A stretch of 64,000 bases of DNA from Orientallactaga sibirica (GCA_036365145.1 JAEOAD010002183.1:3931501-3995500); one strand, 5' to 3'; shown: positions 11,319 through 22,915, numbered from the stretch's first letter. Numbers and translations: made by a program. The notes: generated from the sequence alone by a model not told the origin.

Positions 11319-12009
11319 TTATTTAAATCAAGTTCAGTATGTTGTCTATCATCAAATATTACTTAAAGTTCTAGATTTTTGGACTGTATGACAGCAAAAT
11401 ACAAATTACAAAATAATGAAGAGTATGATCTCTTTAAAAAGACAGTAAAGATGCAACTAGGTTTTAGTGAGGCAACCTCTAAGTCACTATAAAAACCTAG
11501 GAGAATGTACAAAACTAAAATAACTTACTTTCAAGTCATAACATGCAAGGGAGGGAGAAAATATTTAGAAAGTTACAAAAATAAAGCAAGGACAGATTCA
11601 ATTAAAAAGTTAGGTTGAGATAAAAGACAAAAAGGAAGTAAAAATAACAGAACAAAAAACAAGCAGTATTCCAAGAAATAATTAAGAATTGGCAGAGTGT
11701 ATTAGAGGTACCAGGTCCTGTCTCTATGAGACAAGATCGAACAGGACACCGTTAGAAACAACAAAGGAAAGCAGTAAGTCAACATATCTGATTAGAAAGG
11801 AAGGAGGCTGTATTACAGAGTTTATTTCAATTTTCCAAGATGCAAAACCTAAGTGATAATAAGAAATTGGTCTCATGTAAGATACTTACCAATAGGTTTT
11901 AAACCCAGTCAACAGGTATATAACTTAAGAAAAGTATAAAAATAAATAGTAATTCAAAACTAATCCCCAAACTCTGAAGTCACCCAAGAAGCCTTTAAAA
12001 TATCAGGTC

Positions 12010-12233
12010 CAGGGGGCTGGAGAGGTGGCTTAGCGGTTAAGGCGCTTGCCTGCAAAGCCAAAGGACCTCAGTTGGATCACCAGTACCCACGTAGGCCAGA
12101 TGCACAAGGTGCATCTGGAGTTCGTTTGCAGTGGCTTGGAAGCTCTGACACACCCATTTTTTTTTCTCTCTCTCTCTCACTCTGCCTTTTTCCATCTCTC
12201 AAATAAATAAAAATAAAAAGTATTTTAAAAAAA
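12010..12233 (+). repeat. tRNA-derived SINE
   Basis: GGGGCTGGAGAGGTGGCTTAG head; AAAATATCAGGTC duplication. Confidence 0.95.
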
Positions 12234-12250
12234 TCTTAAAATATCAGGTC

Positions 12251-12405
12251 AAGTATAACAGCTTATACCTATAAGCCCAGCACTCAGGAGGCTGAAGTAG
12301 ATGATTTCTGTAAGTTCAAGGATAGCGTGGGCTACATAGTGAGCTCTGTGACAATCTGGGCTACAGAGTGAGCCCCCTGTCTCAGAATTCCCACCCCCCA
12401 CCAAA
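12251..12405 (+). repeat. Old B1-like SINE
   Basis: CCAGCACTCAGGAGGCTGAAG and GGGCTACAGAGTGAGCCCCC; diverged. Confidence 0.6.
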
Positions 12406-13118
12406 GAAATAATCAGACCTATAGAAGCAAAATCTCTGCAGATGTACTAAGGGGATAAAAATGAATTAAAGGGGAACAGATGATTCATTGTCTGAAGCAA
12501 GCAATAATATAGTGACTAAAAACAAAAACACTACCATTCCACTACAGACATAAATATAGACTAAATTGGCATTACATATACCTTCCTTAAAAATTGCTAT
12601 TAGGACAGACTGCTTTTAGTTGGCATTTATTTGTACAAGAGATTGAGAAAACTATAAACTTCCTTGCAGAACATAGGGCTAAACTCCCAGTCTCATTATG
12701 GTTTTGAACTGACTGATACCAAGTTATTCAGAAGATAGAATAACCATATATTTGTGAAATTTGTTATAGTACAATGAGTAAACATAGGCAAAGGCAATTT
12801 CAATTTCAGTACACATTTAAGTTTTCTGTTTAAGTCTAGGTTTCTTGTTCTTTAAATTATGTATGGCATGGAGGTTCTTGTCAGCATTGGGGCATCAGAA
12901 TAGAGCAAATGGAATACAAACATTAGTATCAATCATTTCAAAAAAAACACTCTGAACATCACTGCACGTCTAACACCAGTGTAGGCAATGCAATGGCACA
13001 GTCAGAATTGTTACTAATAAATACTTGATATGGTAACAAAACTAAGTCTTATTCCAAATGCAATGTGCATTCACATTTATTAACTCTCTATCATAAACAC
13101 TATAGAAAAAATAGGAAA

Positions 13119-13250
13119 GGGATGATGCCTATAATCCCAGCACTTGGGAGGCTAAGGTAGAAAGGTCGCATGAGCTTGAAGAGAGCCTGGACTACACAGT
13201 GAGTTCCAGGTCCACCAGGACTAGAGTGAGACCCCACCTCAAAAACCCAA
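13119..13250 (+). repeat. B1 SINE, 5' truncated
   Basis: ATAATCCCAGCACTTGGGAGG to AGAGTGAGACCCCACCTC. Confidence 0.85.
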
Positions 13251-13536
13251 AAAGGAAACTCTCATCAGGAACAATCCAACCCTTCTTTTACATAGTTCAT
13301 TGTTTCACATCCTACATCCCAAGTGAGGAAGGGTCAAGTTTTACATCACAGTAAAATCAAGCTAGATTTCTAACTTGACATGCCATTATCAAGTCATAGA
13401 AACAAAGAGCTTTAGAGGTAGATAAGATCTTAGGGACTTTATTTCTTCAGTTTACAAATGAAACTGAAGCCCCAACTGGAGTTACTTTAAGGCCACAGGT
13501 CTATCCAACATAAAAACAGTGAGGCAAGAATGCTTT

Positions 13537-13714
13537 GGGTGCTAGAGAGATGCCTCCTGTACCCATACAGGCCAGATGTGCAAGGTGATGCATGTGTCTA
13601 GAGTTTGTTTGCAGTGGCCAGAGGCCCTGGTACACCCATTTTTTCCCTCTCTCTCTCTCTGTGCCTCTTTCTGTCTCAAGTAAATAAATAAATAAAAATA
13701 TTTTTAAAAAAGTT
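13537..13714 (+). repeat. tRNA-derived SINE, internally deleted
   Basis: Head GCTAGAGAGATG then direct jump to CCTGTACCCATACAGGCC, losing the B box region. Confidence 0.8.
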
Positions 13715-13859
13715 TTGGTCACTTTTCAGGTTCTACGTGTTCATAATTGTAATTGATTTGCCATGTTGCCATGTTACAATCAAGAACTTTCTAGGTCCTA
13801 AGAATTCACAACAGCACTTAAGTTACACTCAGGAACTTGGCTACTTATGCTAGCACAAG

Positions 13860-14072
13860 TTTTTTTTTTTTTTATTTTTTAAAATTTATTTATTGGAGAC
13901 AGAGAGAGGGAAAGAGAAAGAATGGGTGCACCAGGGCTTTTAGCTACTGCAAACGAACTCCAGATGCGTGCGCCCCCTTGTGCATCTGGCTTACGTGGGA
14001 CCTGGAGAATCAAACCGGGGTCCATAGGCTTTGCAGGCATGTGCCTTAACCACTAAGCCATCTCTCCAGCCT
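13860..14072 (-). repeat. tRNA-derived SINE
   Basis: Reverse copy; CTAGCACAAGTTTTTTT flanks both ends. Confidence 0.95.
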
Positions 14073-14160
14073 AGCACAAGTTTTTTTAACTTGAGTAAAA
14101 GACTTGTTTTTGTTTTTTAGGGACATAACAAAATTAATAATACTGTTTTTACTTTTTACC

Positions 14161-14312
14161 TGTTTTTTCTTTTTTTTTCTCTTCCAGGTAGGGCCTCACT
14201 CTAGACCAGGCTGACTTGGAATTCGTGATGTAGTCTCAGGCTAGCCTAGAGCAATCATACCTCTGCCTCCTAAGTGAGTGCTGGGATTAAAGGTGTGTGC
14301 CACCACACCCAC
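14161..14312 (-). repeat. B1 SINE
   Basis: Reverse B1: CCAGGTAGGGCCTCACTCTAG to CACCACACCCACC. Confidence 0.9.
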
Positions 14313-14707
14313 CTTCTTTTTCCTTGTTTTAACTACTTATTTAGCCTCAACTTATTGACAAAAGTTTTCATAGGCTATAAAAAAAACAAGAACAAAACAA
14401 AACCACCAGAATCTATAGTCAAATGTTCTACCTATTAAAAGTTGTGATAGTGAAAAACCAATGTGATAAGACACTTTTGATTCAATACCAGCAGAGAAAC
14501 TACTACTGCCCCATGGCAGGCACTGCTGCATCTTCTACCTGTAGTAACTCATTTGCTCTCACAACCATACGAGGTAGTAGTATAATTATTCCCAGCTACA
14601 GATGATGACACAGGCACTTGGAGAGATTGGATAATTCTAGCTGATGGAAATCCAGACCACCTGGCCCAAAGGACCAAGACAAATAACTTTGTTAGAATCT
14701 CAACCTA

Positions 14708-14917
14708 GGGGGCTGGACAGATGGTTTGGCCATCAGGTGCTTGCCTGTGAAGCCTAAGGACCCAGGTTTGCTTCCTCAGTACCCATGTAAGACAGATGAA
14801 CAAGGTGGTGCATACGTCTGGAGTTCACTGCAGCGGCTGGAGGACCTGGTGTGACCATTCCCTCTCTGTCTCAAATAAGTAAATTATATATATTTATATT
14901 TATATTTTAAAAAAAGC
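14708..14917 (+). repeat. tRNA-derived SINE
   Basis: GGGGGCTGGACAGATGG head; CTCAACCT duplication on both sides. Confidence 0.9.
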
Positions 14918-15405
14918 TCAACCTGTACATCTACATTCAGGTATAATTCTCCACTTGCCCTGCAGGTGAGAGGGTTTCTTAAACACCTCATTTGCTTGGA
15001 AATATAAAATATCAATTGTCTCACAGTCCTGCTTTATTTAGCCCTGGGTAAACCATTTATATTTTGACATATACCTATTTGTTTAAAAGCTTTTTGGGGG
15101 GGTGGAGGGGTTGCATGGAGGATGCTGGAATTGAGCCCAGGGCCTTGTGTACCTTTAGCCTTAAACAGTCATTATGATACAGAAAGTTCACTTTGCTAAC
15201 TACTTTTACAACTTTTCTGTAGCATTAAATTGTTCTAAAATAAGATTAAACAAAAAATATCAATGATTCCTCTAAAGAGTTCTTATTACATAAGTTCTAC
15301 ACAACCAAATAGAAAACTTTTCAAAAGCATATTAATAGTATAGCAGGTATTTTCTATATACATAAAATATTAACAATAACAGCATTTAAGATAAAATAAA
15401 TTTAC

Positions 15406-15606
15406 CTTTGGGTTTTTCTAAAAGTTGCTGACAGGTTTCTTTGACTTTAGTGAAGAGCTCAGAACCAGCCAACTTCCTGGAAATCCCAACTCTCAGCATA
15501 ATGGCTCCAGGTGTGAATTTTAAGAGAGCAGCCCCAGGCTCTCGGGGCTCTTTTGGATGCTTTGGCATAAGACCAGACCAATCCACGTCTATCACATCTA
15601 ATGGAT
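15406..15606 (-). CDS. Zc3h13: ZC3H13 exon, window exon 13 (folded C-terminal region)
   Basis: This 201-bp symmetric exon (phase 1 to 1) has acceptor TTATTACAG and donor GTAAAT. It encodes DPLDVIDVDWSGLMPKHPKE, then PGAALLKFTPGAIMLRVGIS, then RKLAGSELFTKVKETCQQLL and EKPK. Composition shifts sharply to hydrophobic, helix-forming sequence, unlike the upstream disorder. In the family this C-terminal part mediates contacts with WTAP and partner subunits. Confidence 0.96.
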
Positions 15607-15999
15607 CTGTAATAAGTTAAGGAACAGGATTTTATTTTACATCAAGAAACTACCAGACACATCTATAGAAGTACTTGTGTGTGCATCCGTGGATTCACAT
15701 CCATGGCTTCAAGCTGGAGATCGAGAACATCGAGAGAAGCTGAACTAAATATGTTTAGATTCTTGCAATTTCTCCCTAAACACAGACTAGCAACTATGTA
15801 CATGGCATGTACATTGTACTAGGTATTAGTAATTTAGAGATGGGTTACAAAATGCTGGGAAGTGTGCTTGTGCATTAAAATACTAAACTATTTTACATCA
15901 GAAACTTGGAACACTTATAGAGTGTGGGGGTCTGCAAAAATCTTGCAAACAATCCCCCATGACTACCTAATAAGGACTATAAATCAAAACACTTTTATA

Positions 16000-16330
16000 G
16001 CCAAGTGTGGTGGCACATGTCTTTAATCCCAGCACTGGGGAGGCAAAGGTAGGGGGATTGTCATGAGTCCGAGGCCACTCTGAGACTACAGAGTGAATTC
16101 CAGGTCAGTCTGGACTACAGCGAGACTCTGTTGTTTTTTTTTCGGTTTTTCGAGGTAGGGTCTCATTCTAGTCCAGGCTGACCTGGAATTCACTCTGTAG
16201 TCTCAGGGTGGCCTTAAACTCATGGTGATCCTCCTACCTCTGCCTCCCGAGTGCTGGGATTACAGGCATGTGCCACTATACCCGGCTGAGACTCTACTTT
16301 GAACCCCCCCACCAAAAAAAAAAAAAAAAA
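16000..16330 (+). repeat. B1 SINE interrupted by another B1
   Basis: The plus-strand B1 body (16000-16130) resumes at 16288 with GAGACTCTACTTTGAA and an A tail; outer duplication ACTTTTATAG/ACTTTTACAG. Confidence 0.9.
16131..16287 (-). repeat. B1 SINE nested inside an opposite-strand B1
   Basis: TTTTTCGAGGTAGGGTCTC to CACTATACCCGGC, flanked by GAGACTCT. Confidence 0.9.
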
Positions 16331-17114
16331 ACTTTTACAGCATTACATAGTTTTTTTAAGTCATGTTCTTAAAATGAAAGCTTTCCCCATAAAAACTAAC
16401 ATTTAGACTCCAATAAGTAATTCATTATGAAATTATTTTAAGATTTATAGTGGCTATTAACACTGAGAACAAACAATTCATTGAAAAGAAACAATTAAAA
16501 AATAAGTATAAGATTTCATATATCCAGACCCAGCAAAGGGCCCACTGTGATGAAAAGAAATTGCTAGGTAAAATGAGGCACTGATTGAGATAATTCACTG
16601 AGAATGGCAAGGAGAGTGCTCCATGGTGCAGTCACTCAATGAGACCTGGCAGTGCACAAGGCACTGTAAGCAAATTAATTACTGAATTAAAAAAATCTCA
16701 GAAAAATAGGCATATAAACAATGTTCAAATACTTACCTATTATATATTTTTGTAAAGTTGACTAAAAAGCTGTGTTGTGCCACCACAGTTATGAAGCATG
16801 AAACCATATACCCATCATGTCAGACAATGGCAGGCAATTTGGTTAAATTCCAGGTCATGTGTTAATCAAAATTTAAGTTCTAGAAAAGAAACTTTAGGAT
16901 TTTGCTTTTACACATGGGGCTCTTACATAGGCAATGCCTAAAAATGAACACACATCTAGACTGATGTTCTTTTTAATGACCTTTCCTTAATTAAAACAAA
17001 TGAGAAGATTCTAAGTGCCTTTATTCAATTTATTCAGCATGAAAGGGAATACAGAATGTTTTAGTGCCAGGAATCAGACGCTTTTTCTGACCAACCACCT
17101 CTGTGAATGATTAC

Positions 17115-17264
17115 CTGGCATCTTTTCTTCCTCCTGCTGGTCCTCTCTCTTTTCCGCATCACCCGCCAGGATTTCATCTAGTTCATCATCACTGATTGGC
17201 TCATACCCTTCTCCAGCACCAGATCCTAATGAATGAGCATCATCCAACTTGGATTCATCATCTC
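17115..17264 (-). CDS. Zc3h13: ZC3H13 exon, window exon 12 (acidic conserved motif)
   Basis: This 150-bp symmetric exon (phase 1 to 1) has donor GTAATC. It encodes GDDESKLDDAHSLGSGAGEG, then YEPISDDELDEILAGDAEK and REDQQEEEKMP. The YEPISDDELDEIL motif is among the best-conserved stretches of the family. The acceptor is a tandem TAGCAG: using the upstream AG would add one codon (Ala-Gly instead of Gly at the junction). The downstream AG reproduces the human EGDDES junction, so I chose it. Confidence 0.95.
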
Positions 17265-17313
17265 CTGCTAAACAGATAAATTACATTAAATTCATGTCAA
17301 AAAACAGCATTTA

Positions 17314-17490
17314 GAGCCGGGCGTGGTGGCGCACGCCTTTAATCCCAGCACTCGGGAGGCAGAGGTAGGAGGATCACTGAGAGTTCGAGGCCACCCTGAG
17401 ACTACATAGTTAATTCCAGGTCAGCCTGGACCAGAGTGAGACCCTACCTCGAAAAACCAAAAACAACAACAACAACAAAAAAAAACCCCA
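17314..17490 (+). repeat. B1 SINE next to a splice acceptor
   Basis: Near-consensus B1; AGCATTTA duplication. Begins 50 bp from the acceptor of window exon 12. Confidence 0.95.
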
Positions 17491-18185
17491 GCATTTAAAG
17501 GAAGGGATGTTTAAGTCAACCCAAAAGGTGCTGCAGGAGGCTGAGATGCAGGTGCACGCCTGGATGCAGCACTCCCTAGCATGGCTGATGACATACGAAA
17601 ATTGCATTATGGAGGTTACCTGGACAGCTTTTGTACTGAAGTCTGTTTTTTCTACTGATTGTCACTGTTTATTCTTTTCTATGAAATTCTGTAACAATTT
17701 CCCAATATTCCCATCATTCATCTATAACACAGTTTTAGTAATACTGTCATATGGTACATTTTAGGGTGAGGGACAAAGACCTATTATAATGATATTCAAT
17801 TATATCCCAAGGTTGTACTTTCATTAGTCATAGCTTGTGACCTGATGCTATGTATACTCAAAATTGAGAAGAAAGCTGAGGCAGTATGCATTTGTCAACC
17901 AAATGAAAAAAAAAATGTAACAGATAACATCCCAGGATACTTGAGATGTAATGACCAACTTTTTTCAAAAGACTGGATTTTTCTATAGGCCAAATGCTAT
18001 TGTGTGGAAAAAAACAAATTAGGATCTTGAAATGGAGAAGTTATGTTGGAACAATGATTGAAGTTCTGACAGCAGAGCCAAAGATAGCTAAAAAGGCAGT
18101 TTCCAGGAGAATTCATGGGAAGGCTACTGCCTTGCCAATCAAGCTATGACACATGAAGGAATCCTCCATGAAGAGTGCATGTGCA

Positions 18186-18351
18186 GCCGGGCGTGGTGGC
18201 GCATGCCTTTAATCGCAGCACGCGGGAGGCAGAGGTAGGAGGATTGCCGAGAGTTCAAGGCCACCCTGAGACTACATAGTTAATTCCAGGTCAGCCTGGA
18301 CCAGAGTGAGACCCTTCCTTGCAAAAAAAAAAAAAAAAAAAAAAAAAAAAG
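18186..18351 (+). repeat. B1 SINE with long A tail
   Basis: GCCGGGCGTGGTGGCGCATG, ends in about 30 A. Confidence 0.95.
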
Positions 18352-18398
18352 CAGTCCCAATAGATGACAGGGATCATTCATAAAAAACAATTCAGTGA

Positions 18399-18548
18399 GC
18401 CGGGCGTGGTGGTGCACACCTTTAATCCCAGCACTTGGGAGGCAGAGGTAGGAGGATCACCGTGAGTTCAAGGCCACCCTGAGAAGACAGAGTGAATTCC
18501 AGGTCAGCCTGGACTAGATGAAACCCTACCTTGAAAAACCAAAAACAA
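18399..18548 (+). repeat. B1 SINE
   Basis: GCCGGGCGTGGTGGTGCACACC; AAAAACAATTCAG duplication. Confidence 0.95.
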
Positions 18549-19328
18549 AAACAATTCAGGGTAATGAAAGTAATTATGACACAATGTGGGTATGCTAGAA
18601 AAGATGTACAAACATGGTGCTGCAGGAATCTGAAATAAAACACACATTTAGCAGAGAAAGCCTCAAAAGCAAGAAATATACACAGAAGGGGGAGAGACTA
18701 GAGAGGCCTGTGTTAGTTTGACTAGTAGACTAGGGCAAGTCTTGAGATGGTCAATACATAAGCAGTATTATCTTATTATTTTTGATTTACAGTATGACAG
18801 CATTTGGCCTACAGTAAAATTCACTGCTTTTCTAAGTGGATCCTAAAAAAATTATTTAAAAAAAATTGATCCTTACATCTCTTGATATCTGATTAAGACT
18901 TCCAATATGCCACCTGTCATGTACATTTTACTACTTTTCTTTCTTAGCTTTCTTCACATTACATTTTCATCTCAATTTGGAGTATAAATAAAATCATGAG
19001 TCATGGTTTTACAAGAGGTTTAACATAGCACTTGTGACTTGAGTCACCATCCCTTATCCCTACTCATCCCTAGAATGAGTCAGTTTGTCTAGTAGAGTGG
19101 AAGTAAATGGTGGAGAGGAAAAGCAGTAGACTGGCTGTCACTGGACCAAATAACCGATGAGGGTGCATCTATGTTCTTACTCTAGGGGTAGTGAGTGCCA
19201 GCAATCTGCCATTAAGTGTAGTTTTAGGAAGTGAAGTTTCAACTGCTCTAGAAAACAGGATTTTCTTATACCTATTTGACTCCTTGCCTGAACTAAGTCA
19301 TTTCACTCTTTGGTGAACACGTGTATAC

Positions 19329-19351
19329 GTGTGTGTGTGTGTGCGCGCGCG
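19329..19351. repeat. (GT)n/(GC)n microsatellite
   Basis: GTGTGTGTGTGTGTGC then GCGCGCGC, a potential Z-DNA-prone alternation. Confidence 0.85.
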
Positions 19352-19353
19352 AG

Positions 19354-19461
19354 TATGTATTTGTAACAGGGTCTCACTCTGTAGACAGGCTGGCCTTGAA
19401 CTCATGATCTTTCTGACTCAGCCTTTCCAGCGACACAGGTGTGAGCCATCATGCTTGGCTG
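19354..19461 (-). repeat. Old B1-like SINE
   Basis: CAGGGTCTCACTCTGTAGACAG to GAGCCATCATGCTTGGC. Confidence 0.75.
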
Positions 19462-19677
19462 ATTTATTATTTTTTTAAACACCTGAGAAAAGGATGTTAT
19501 GAGATTCTTTAACACATACAGATACTACATCTAAATAATCTTTTTTATCAGTGACTAGATATTATATAACTGAGTTCTTTATTCCTGGCTTGTTCTCTAC
19601 TCTGTGGCCTTCTACTTCAATCATTACTTTTATTTCATTTATACTAAAGATGCACTGATACTACTGAGGTGAGCACA

Positions 19678-19843
19678 TTTTTTTTTTTTTTTTTTTTTTT
19701 GGTTTTGCAAGGTAGGGTCTCACTCTGGTCCAGGCTGACCTGGAATTCACTGTGTAGTCTCAGGGTGGCCTCGCACTCTCGGCGATCCTCCTACCTCTGC
19801 CTCCTGAGTGCTGGGATTAAAGGCGTGCGCCACCACGCCCGGC
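19678..19843 (-). repeat. B1 SINE
   Basis: Near-consensus reverse B1 with a 22-nt T run; TGAG(C/T)ACATTTTT duplication. Confidence 0.95.
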
Positions 19844-20013
19844 TTGTGAGTACATTTTTAATATCACAGGCTTTTCCTTATGAGTCTACTTCCCTTGTAA
19901 AAGAAGGGAGCTGATTTGCCTAGTAGTGGGTAATCTTTCACAAGAAAATGTGTGTTTCCTAGGAAACTGGGAAAGAAATGGAGCAGTACGAGAGTTGGGG
20001 AGTTGGTGCTCAC

Positions 20014-20526
20014 CTTCCAGACAGTCGGTTCTCTCAGCTTTACTTATATCTTCAAATCCCTGCAGAGACCCCAAGTCTCTATCCACCCTTTCTTTATCCA
20101 AAGCTGCAGAGTCTCGGGAACTGCCGTCTAGGTCTCGTTCATGTTCACTCTCCAGTTTTACCTCACTGCGCTTCACAGACTCTATTTGAGAAGTCTCAAA
20201 AGTCCGATCTCTTTCTCTGTCCCTTTCCACGGAGTCAGTAATTAGTCTCTCTCTTTCCCTATCCAAATCTCTCCTTTTGTCTCGTTCTCTCTCCCTTTCC
20301 CGCGCTCTGTCCCGATCTCTGGTCCGCGGCCAGTCTTTATCGGCTTCTCGGTCCCACTCTCTTGGTCTTGGATCTCTTCTCTCTCTGTCCCTCTCTCGGT
20401 CATGATCATACCGATCTCGTTCTTGCAGCCTGTCTCTACTATCAAACGACCCAGATCTTGAATGGACTTGCCGATCAGACTCAGGAGAGCTCCTTCTTGA
20501 ACTATGGCTTCTTGAATCCTGGCGAT
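20014..20526 (-). CDS. Zc3h13: ZC3H13 exon, window exon 11 (second RD/RE-rich exon)
   Basis: This 513-bp symmetric exon (phase 1 to 1) has acceptor CATTTCAG and donor GTGAGC. It starts DRQDSRSHSSRRSSPESDRQ, continues as a mixed-charge tract (RDRERE, EWDREADKDWPRTRDRDRAR), then becomes less repetitive: LITDSVERDRERDRTFE, SSRDSAALDKERVDRDL and GFEDISKAERTDCLE. It marks the change from disordered mixed-charge sequence to the conserved C-terminal region. Confidence 0.95.
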
Positions 20527-20847
20527 CTGAAATGAACAGGCCACATACAAAGTTAACACATAAAAAACTGAAACAAAATGCTTCATTTGAGGGTCCTTTA
20601 ACACTTATCTTCCTTTTGCTAGACTTCTGTCAATATCCAGTAGTCTCTTTCATACTCCTTTCTATACATTTATCTATCTCTACATATCCAAACTCATTTT
20701 AAGGAAAATCGCCCAAGTAAGTGCTAATCAAGAAGTTTCCTTGTCTACTTCTACTATAGGCCCAGAATACATTAAAAAAGTACAAACCAAACTTTCATTC
20801 TTTGATCTCTTTTCTTATCTTATTTTCTGTGTCAAAAAAAGGAAAGA

Positions 20848-21107
20848 AGGGGCTGGAGAGATGGCTTAGCGGTTAAGGCGCATGTCTGCGAAGCCTAAGG
20901 ACACCAGTTTGATTCTCCAGGTCCCATGTAAGCCAGATGCACACAGTGGTGCATGCATCTGGAGTTCATTTGCAGTGGTTAGAGGCTCTGGTGCGCCCAT
21001 TCTCACTTGCTCTCTCTCTGTCCCTTTCTCTGTCTCAAATAAATAAATAAAATAAAATAAAATAAAATAAAATAAAATAAAATAAAATAAAATCTTTTTT
21101 AAAAAAA
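20848..21107 (+). repeat. tRNA-derived SINE with (AAAAT)n tail
   Basis: GGGGCTGGAGAGATGGCTTAG head; (AAAAT)n at 21046-21093. Confidence 0.95.
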
Positions 21108-21122
21108 GGAAAAAAGAAAAGA

Positions 21123-21289
21123 AGCCAGGCGTGGTGGCGCATGCCTTTAATCCCAGCACTCAGGAGGCAGAGGTAGAGGGATCACCATGAGTTTGAGGCT
21201 GCCCTGAGAATACAGAGTGAATTCCAGGTCAGCCTGGGCTAGAGTGACACCACCCCCCCACCCAAAAAAAAGAAAGAAAAAAAGAAAAG
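21123..21289 (+). repeat. B1 SINE
   Basis: GCCAGGCGTGGTGGCGCATG; ends in AAAG-rich tail. Confidence 0.95.
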
Positions 21290-21483
21290 CAGCTCAGTGG
21301 TTAAAGACATCGCTGGCAAGCCTTGTGGACTCAAGTTCAATTCCCTAGCACTCATGTAAAGCTGGATACAAAGTGGTACAGGTGTCTATAATCCCAACAC
21401 CTACAGCAGTAGGAGGCAGAGCCAGGAGAACCTGGACACTCATGGGCCAGCCATATGGTGTACATGCAGTGGCAAAAACAAGG
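21290..21483 (+). repeat. B4/ID-type composite SINE fragment
   Basis: CAGCTCAGTGGTTAAAGACA head, then AGGAGGCAGAGCCAGGAGAA. Confidence 0.55.
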
Positions 21484-21486
21484 GAG

Positions 21487-21600
21487 GGGCTGGAGGGCCT
21501 GCAAAGCAGATGCACAAGGTGGTGTCTGGAGTTCATTTGCAGTAGCTAGAGGCCCTGGTACGCCCATTCTCCGCCTCCCCCCAAATAAATAAAACAAGCA
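21487..21600 (+). repeat. tRNA-derived SINE, internally deleted
   Basis: GGGCTGGAGGGCCTGCAAAGCAGATGC joins the head to the body; AAATAAATAAAA tail. Confidence 0.8.
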
Positions 21601-21637
21601 ACAAGGAAGATGGTATCTCAAAAGAAGATATCTTCTG

Positions 21638-21765
21638 AGCGGGGTATGGTGGTGCACACCTTTAATCACAGCACTCAGGAGGCTGAGGTAGGAGGATCAC
21701 CATGAGTCCAAGGCCACCCTGGACTACAGTGAGACCTTACTTCAAAAAATTGAGGAAAAAAAAAG
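21638..21765 (+). repeat. B1 SINE, shortened
   Basis: GAGCGGGGTATGGTGGTGCAC; lacks the ATTCCAGGTCAGCC block. Confidence 0.85.
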
Positions 21766-22289
21766 TCCTCTGATTCCCACATCTGCCATGGCATGTGCAC
21801 CCACATACACACACATTCAACCCCACCCCTCACACATTTGCAAATTAAAAAGAAAAAGGTAGCATTGGTGGCAAGAGGACTTGCAGAAAGATTAAAATTG
21901 TACTCACAGATATGGGACTTGAACATGTAAGTCCTTTTAACCAGATACATCACTAAAATCCTGAGATTAAAATAAATGCTTAACATTACTGAATGTACTC
22001 ATGTACCTCTTTTATGTTTATTAAAGTGGTAACAGGTAAAGTTTTAATAAGGTAAGCCTTATATTTTAATTACATAAAATTTCAGGCAGTCCCATTCCAT
22101 GAGAAAGAATTCCTGCCTGGTACTAAAAACCTAATCAAAGGCCTATGACTGAGAAGGTCACAAGCCCGGGGGGAGGGCACCACTATTGTTGTCTAGCACA
22201 TGCCAGACATTTATTATGCCTACCAAACTATCCTCTAAACACTTATGCTTATGCCAAAATATTAATGCTACCTACTCTCACTTGGTTAG

Positions 22290-22915
22290 AGAAGCTTCTC
22301 TTTTCAGATGATGGTGACTATTGGGGAGATTCCAAACTCATCAAAGTGCTGAGAAGTGACAGTGGACTATTTAGCAGTAAATGAGGCATCTCTAGCACAT
22401 CCACTGAGGCTCAGGGTCCATTGTGGCAGAGGTAGTAGAAAGAATGTAAGAACCAAAGGTAGGGAGGAAGGCTCTGCAATACTGCCTTCCAGACACAAAG
22501 TGGTTGTGGCTTTCATGACCTCATAGTGGCTGATGCTACCTACACAAGGCCTGCACTATATATAGGAGGGAAAAAATGATGACATCAAAATAGAACAGTT
22601 AAAAAGAGGGATTTAAGCCGGGCATGGTGGTGCACGCCTTTAATCCCAGCACTCGGGAGGCTGAGGTAGGAGGATTGCCATGAGTTGGAGGATACCTGAG
22701 AATACAGTAAATTCCAGGTCAGCCTGAGCTAGGGTGAGACTCTACCTCGAACAAACAAACAAACAAACAAACAAAAAAAAAAAAAAAAAAGAGAGAGAGA
22801 GAAAGAAGGATTCCAGTGGAAGGGGGATGAGAAAGGGGGTGGTGGGAAGGGATTATGAGTATGGTATATTGTGTAGATGTATGAAAGTTGCCAAATAAAA
22901 AGTTTTAAAAAAAAG
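22290..22915 (+). mobile_element. LINE-1 3' end (rodent Lx-like) with B1 insert
   Basis: Shares CTCTAGCACATC and AATGTAAGAACCAAAGG blocks with 8265-9700; ends GTAGATGTATGAAAGTTGCC and AAATAAAAAG, L1 3'UTR-like. Confidence 0.55.
22617..22805 (+). repeat. B1 SINE inside the LINE-1 fragment
   Basis: GCCGGGCATGGTGGTGCACG; tail is (AAAC)n then A run and GAGAGA. Confidence 0.95.

Larger units (their letters stand above)
10804..15405 (-). other. Zc3h13: Intron between window exons 13 and 14 (4.6 kb)
   Basis: GTAAAT donor and non-consensus AAAG acceptor. Holds several tRNA-derived SINEs and B1 copies. The stretches 11320-12005, 12410-13115 and 14920-15400 have no feature I recognise beyond a short ID-like remnant near 15100. 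Confidence 0.9.
15607..17114 (-). other. Zc3h13: Intron between window exons 12 and 13 (1.5 kb)
   Basis: GTAATC donor and TTACAG acceptor. Contains a B1 interrupted by an opposite-strand B1 (16000-16330). The rest is unannotated AT-rich sequence. Confidence 0.9.
17265..20013 (-). other. Zc3h13: Intron between window exons 11 and 12 (2.7 kb)
   Basis: GTGAGC donor and tandem TAGCAG acceptor. Five B1-type copies; 17495-18180 and 18550-19320 show nothing recognisable. Confidence 0.9.

Noticed and set aside
12250..13110. Possible additional Zc3h13 exon or antisense gene in the large intron
   Set aside because: All flanking exons join in phase without it, and no conserved peptide is visible in any frame.
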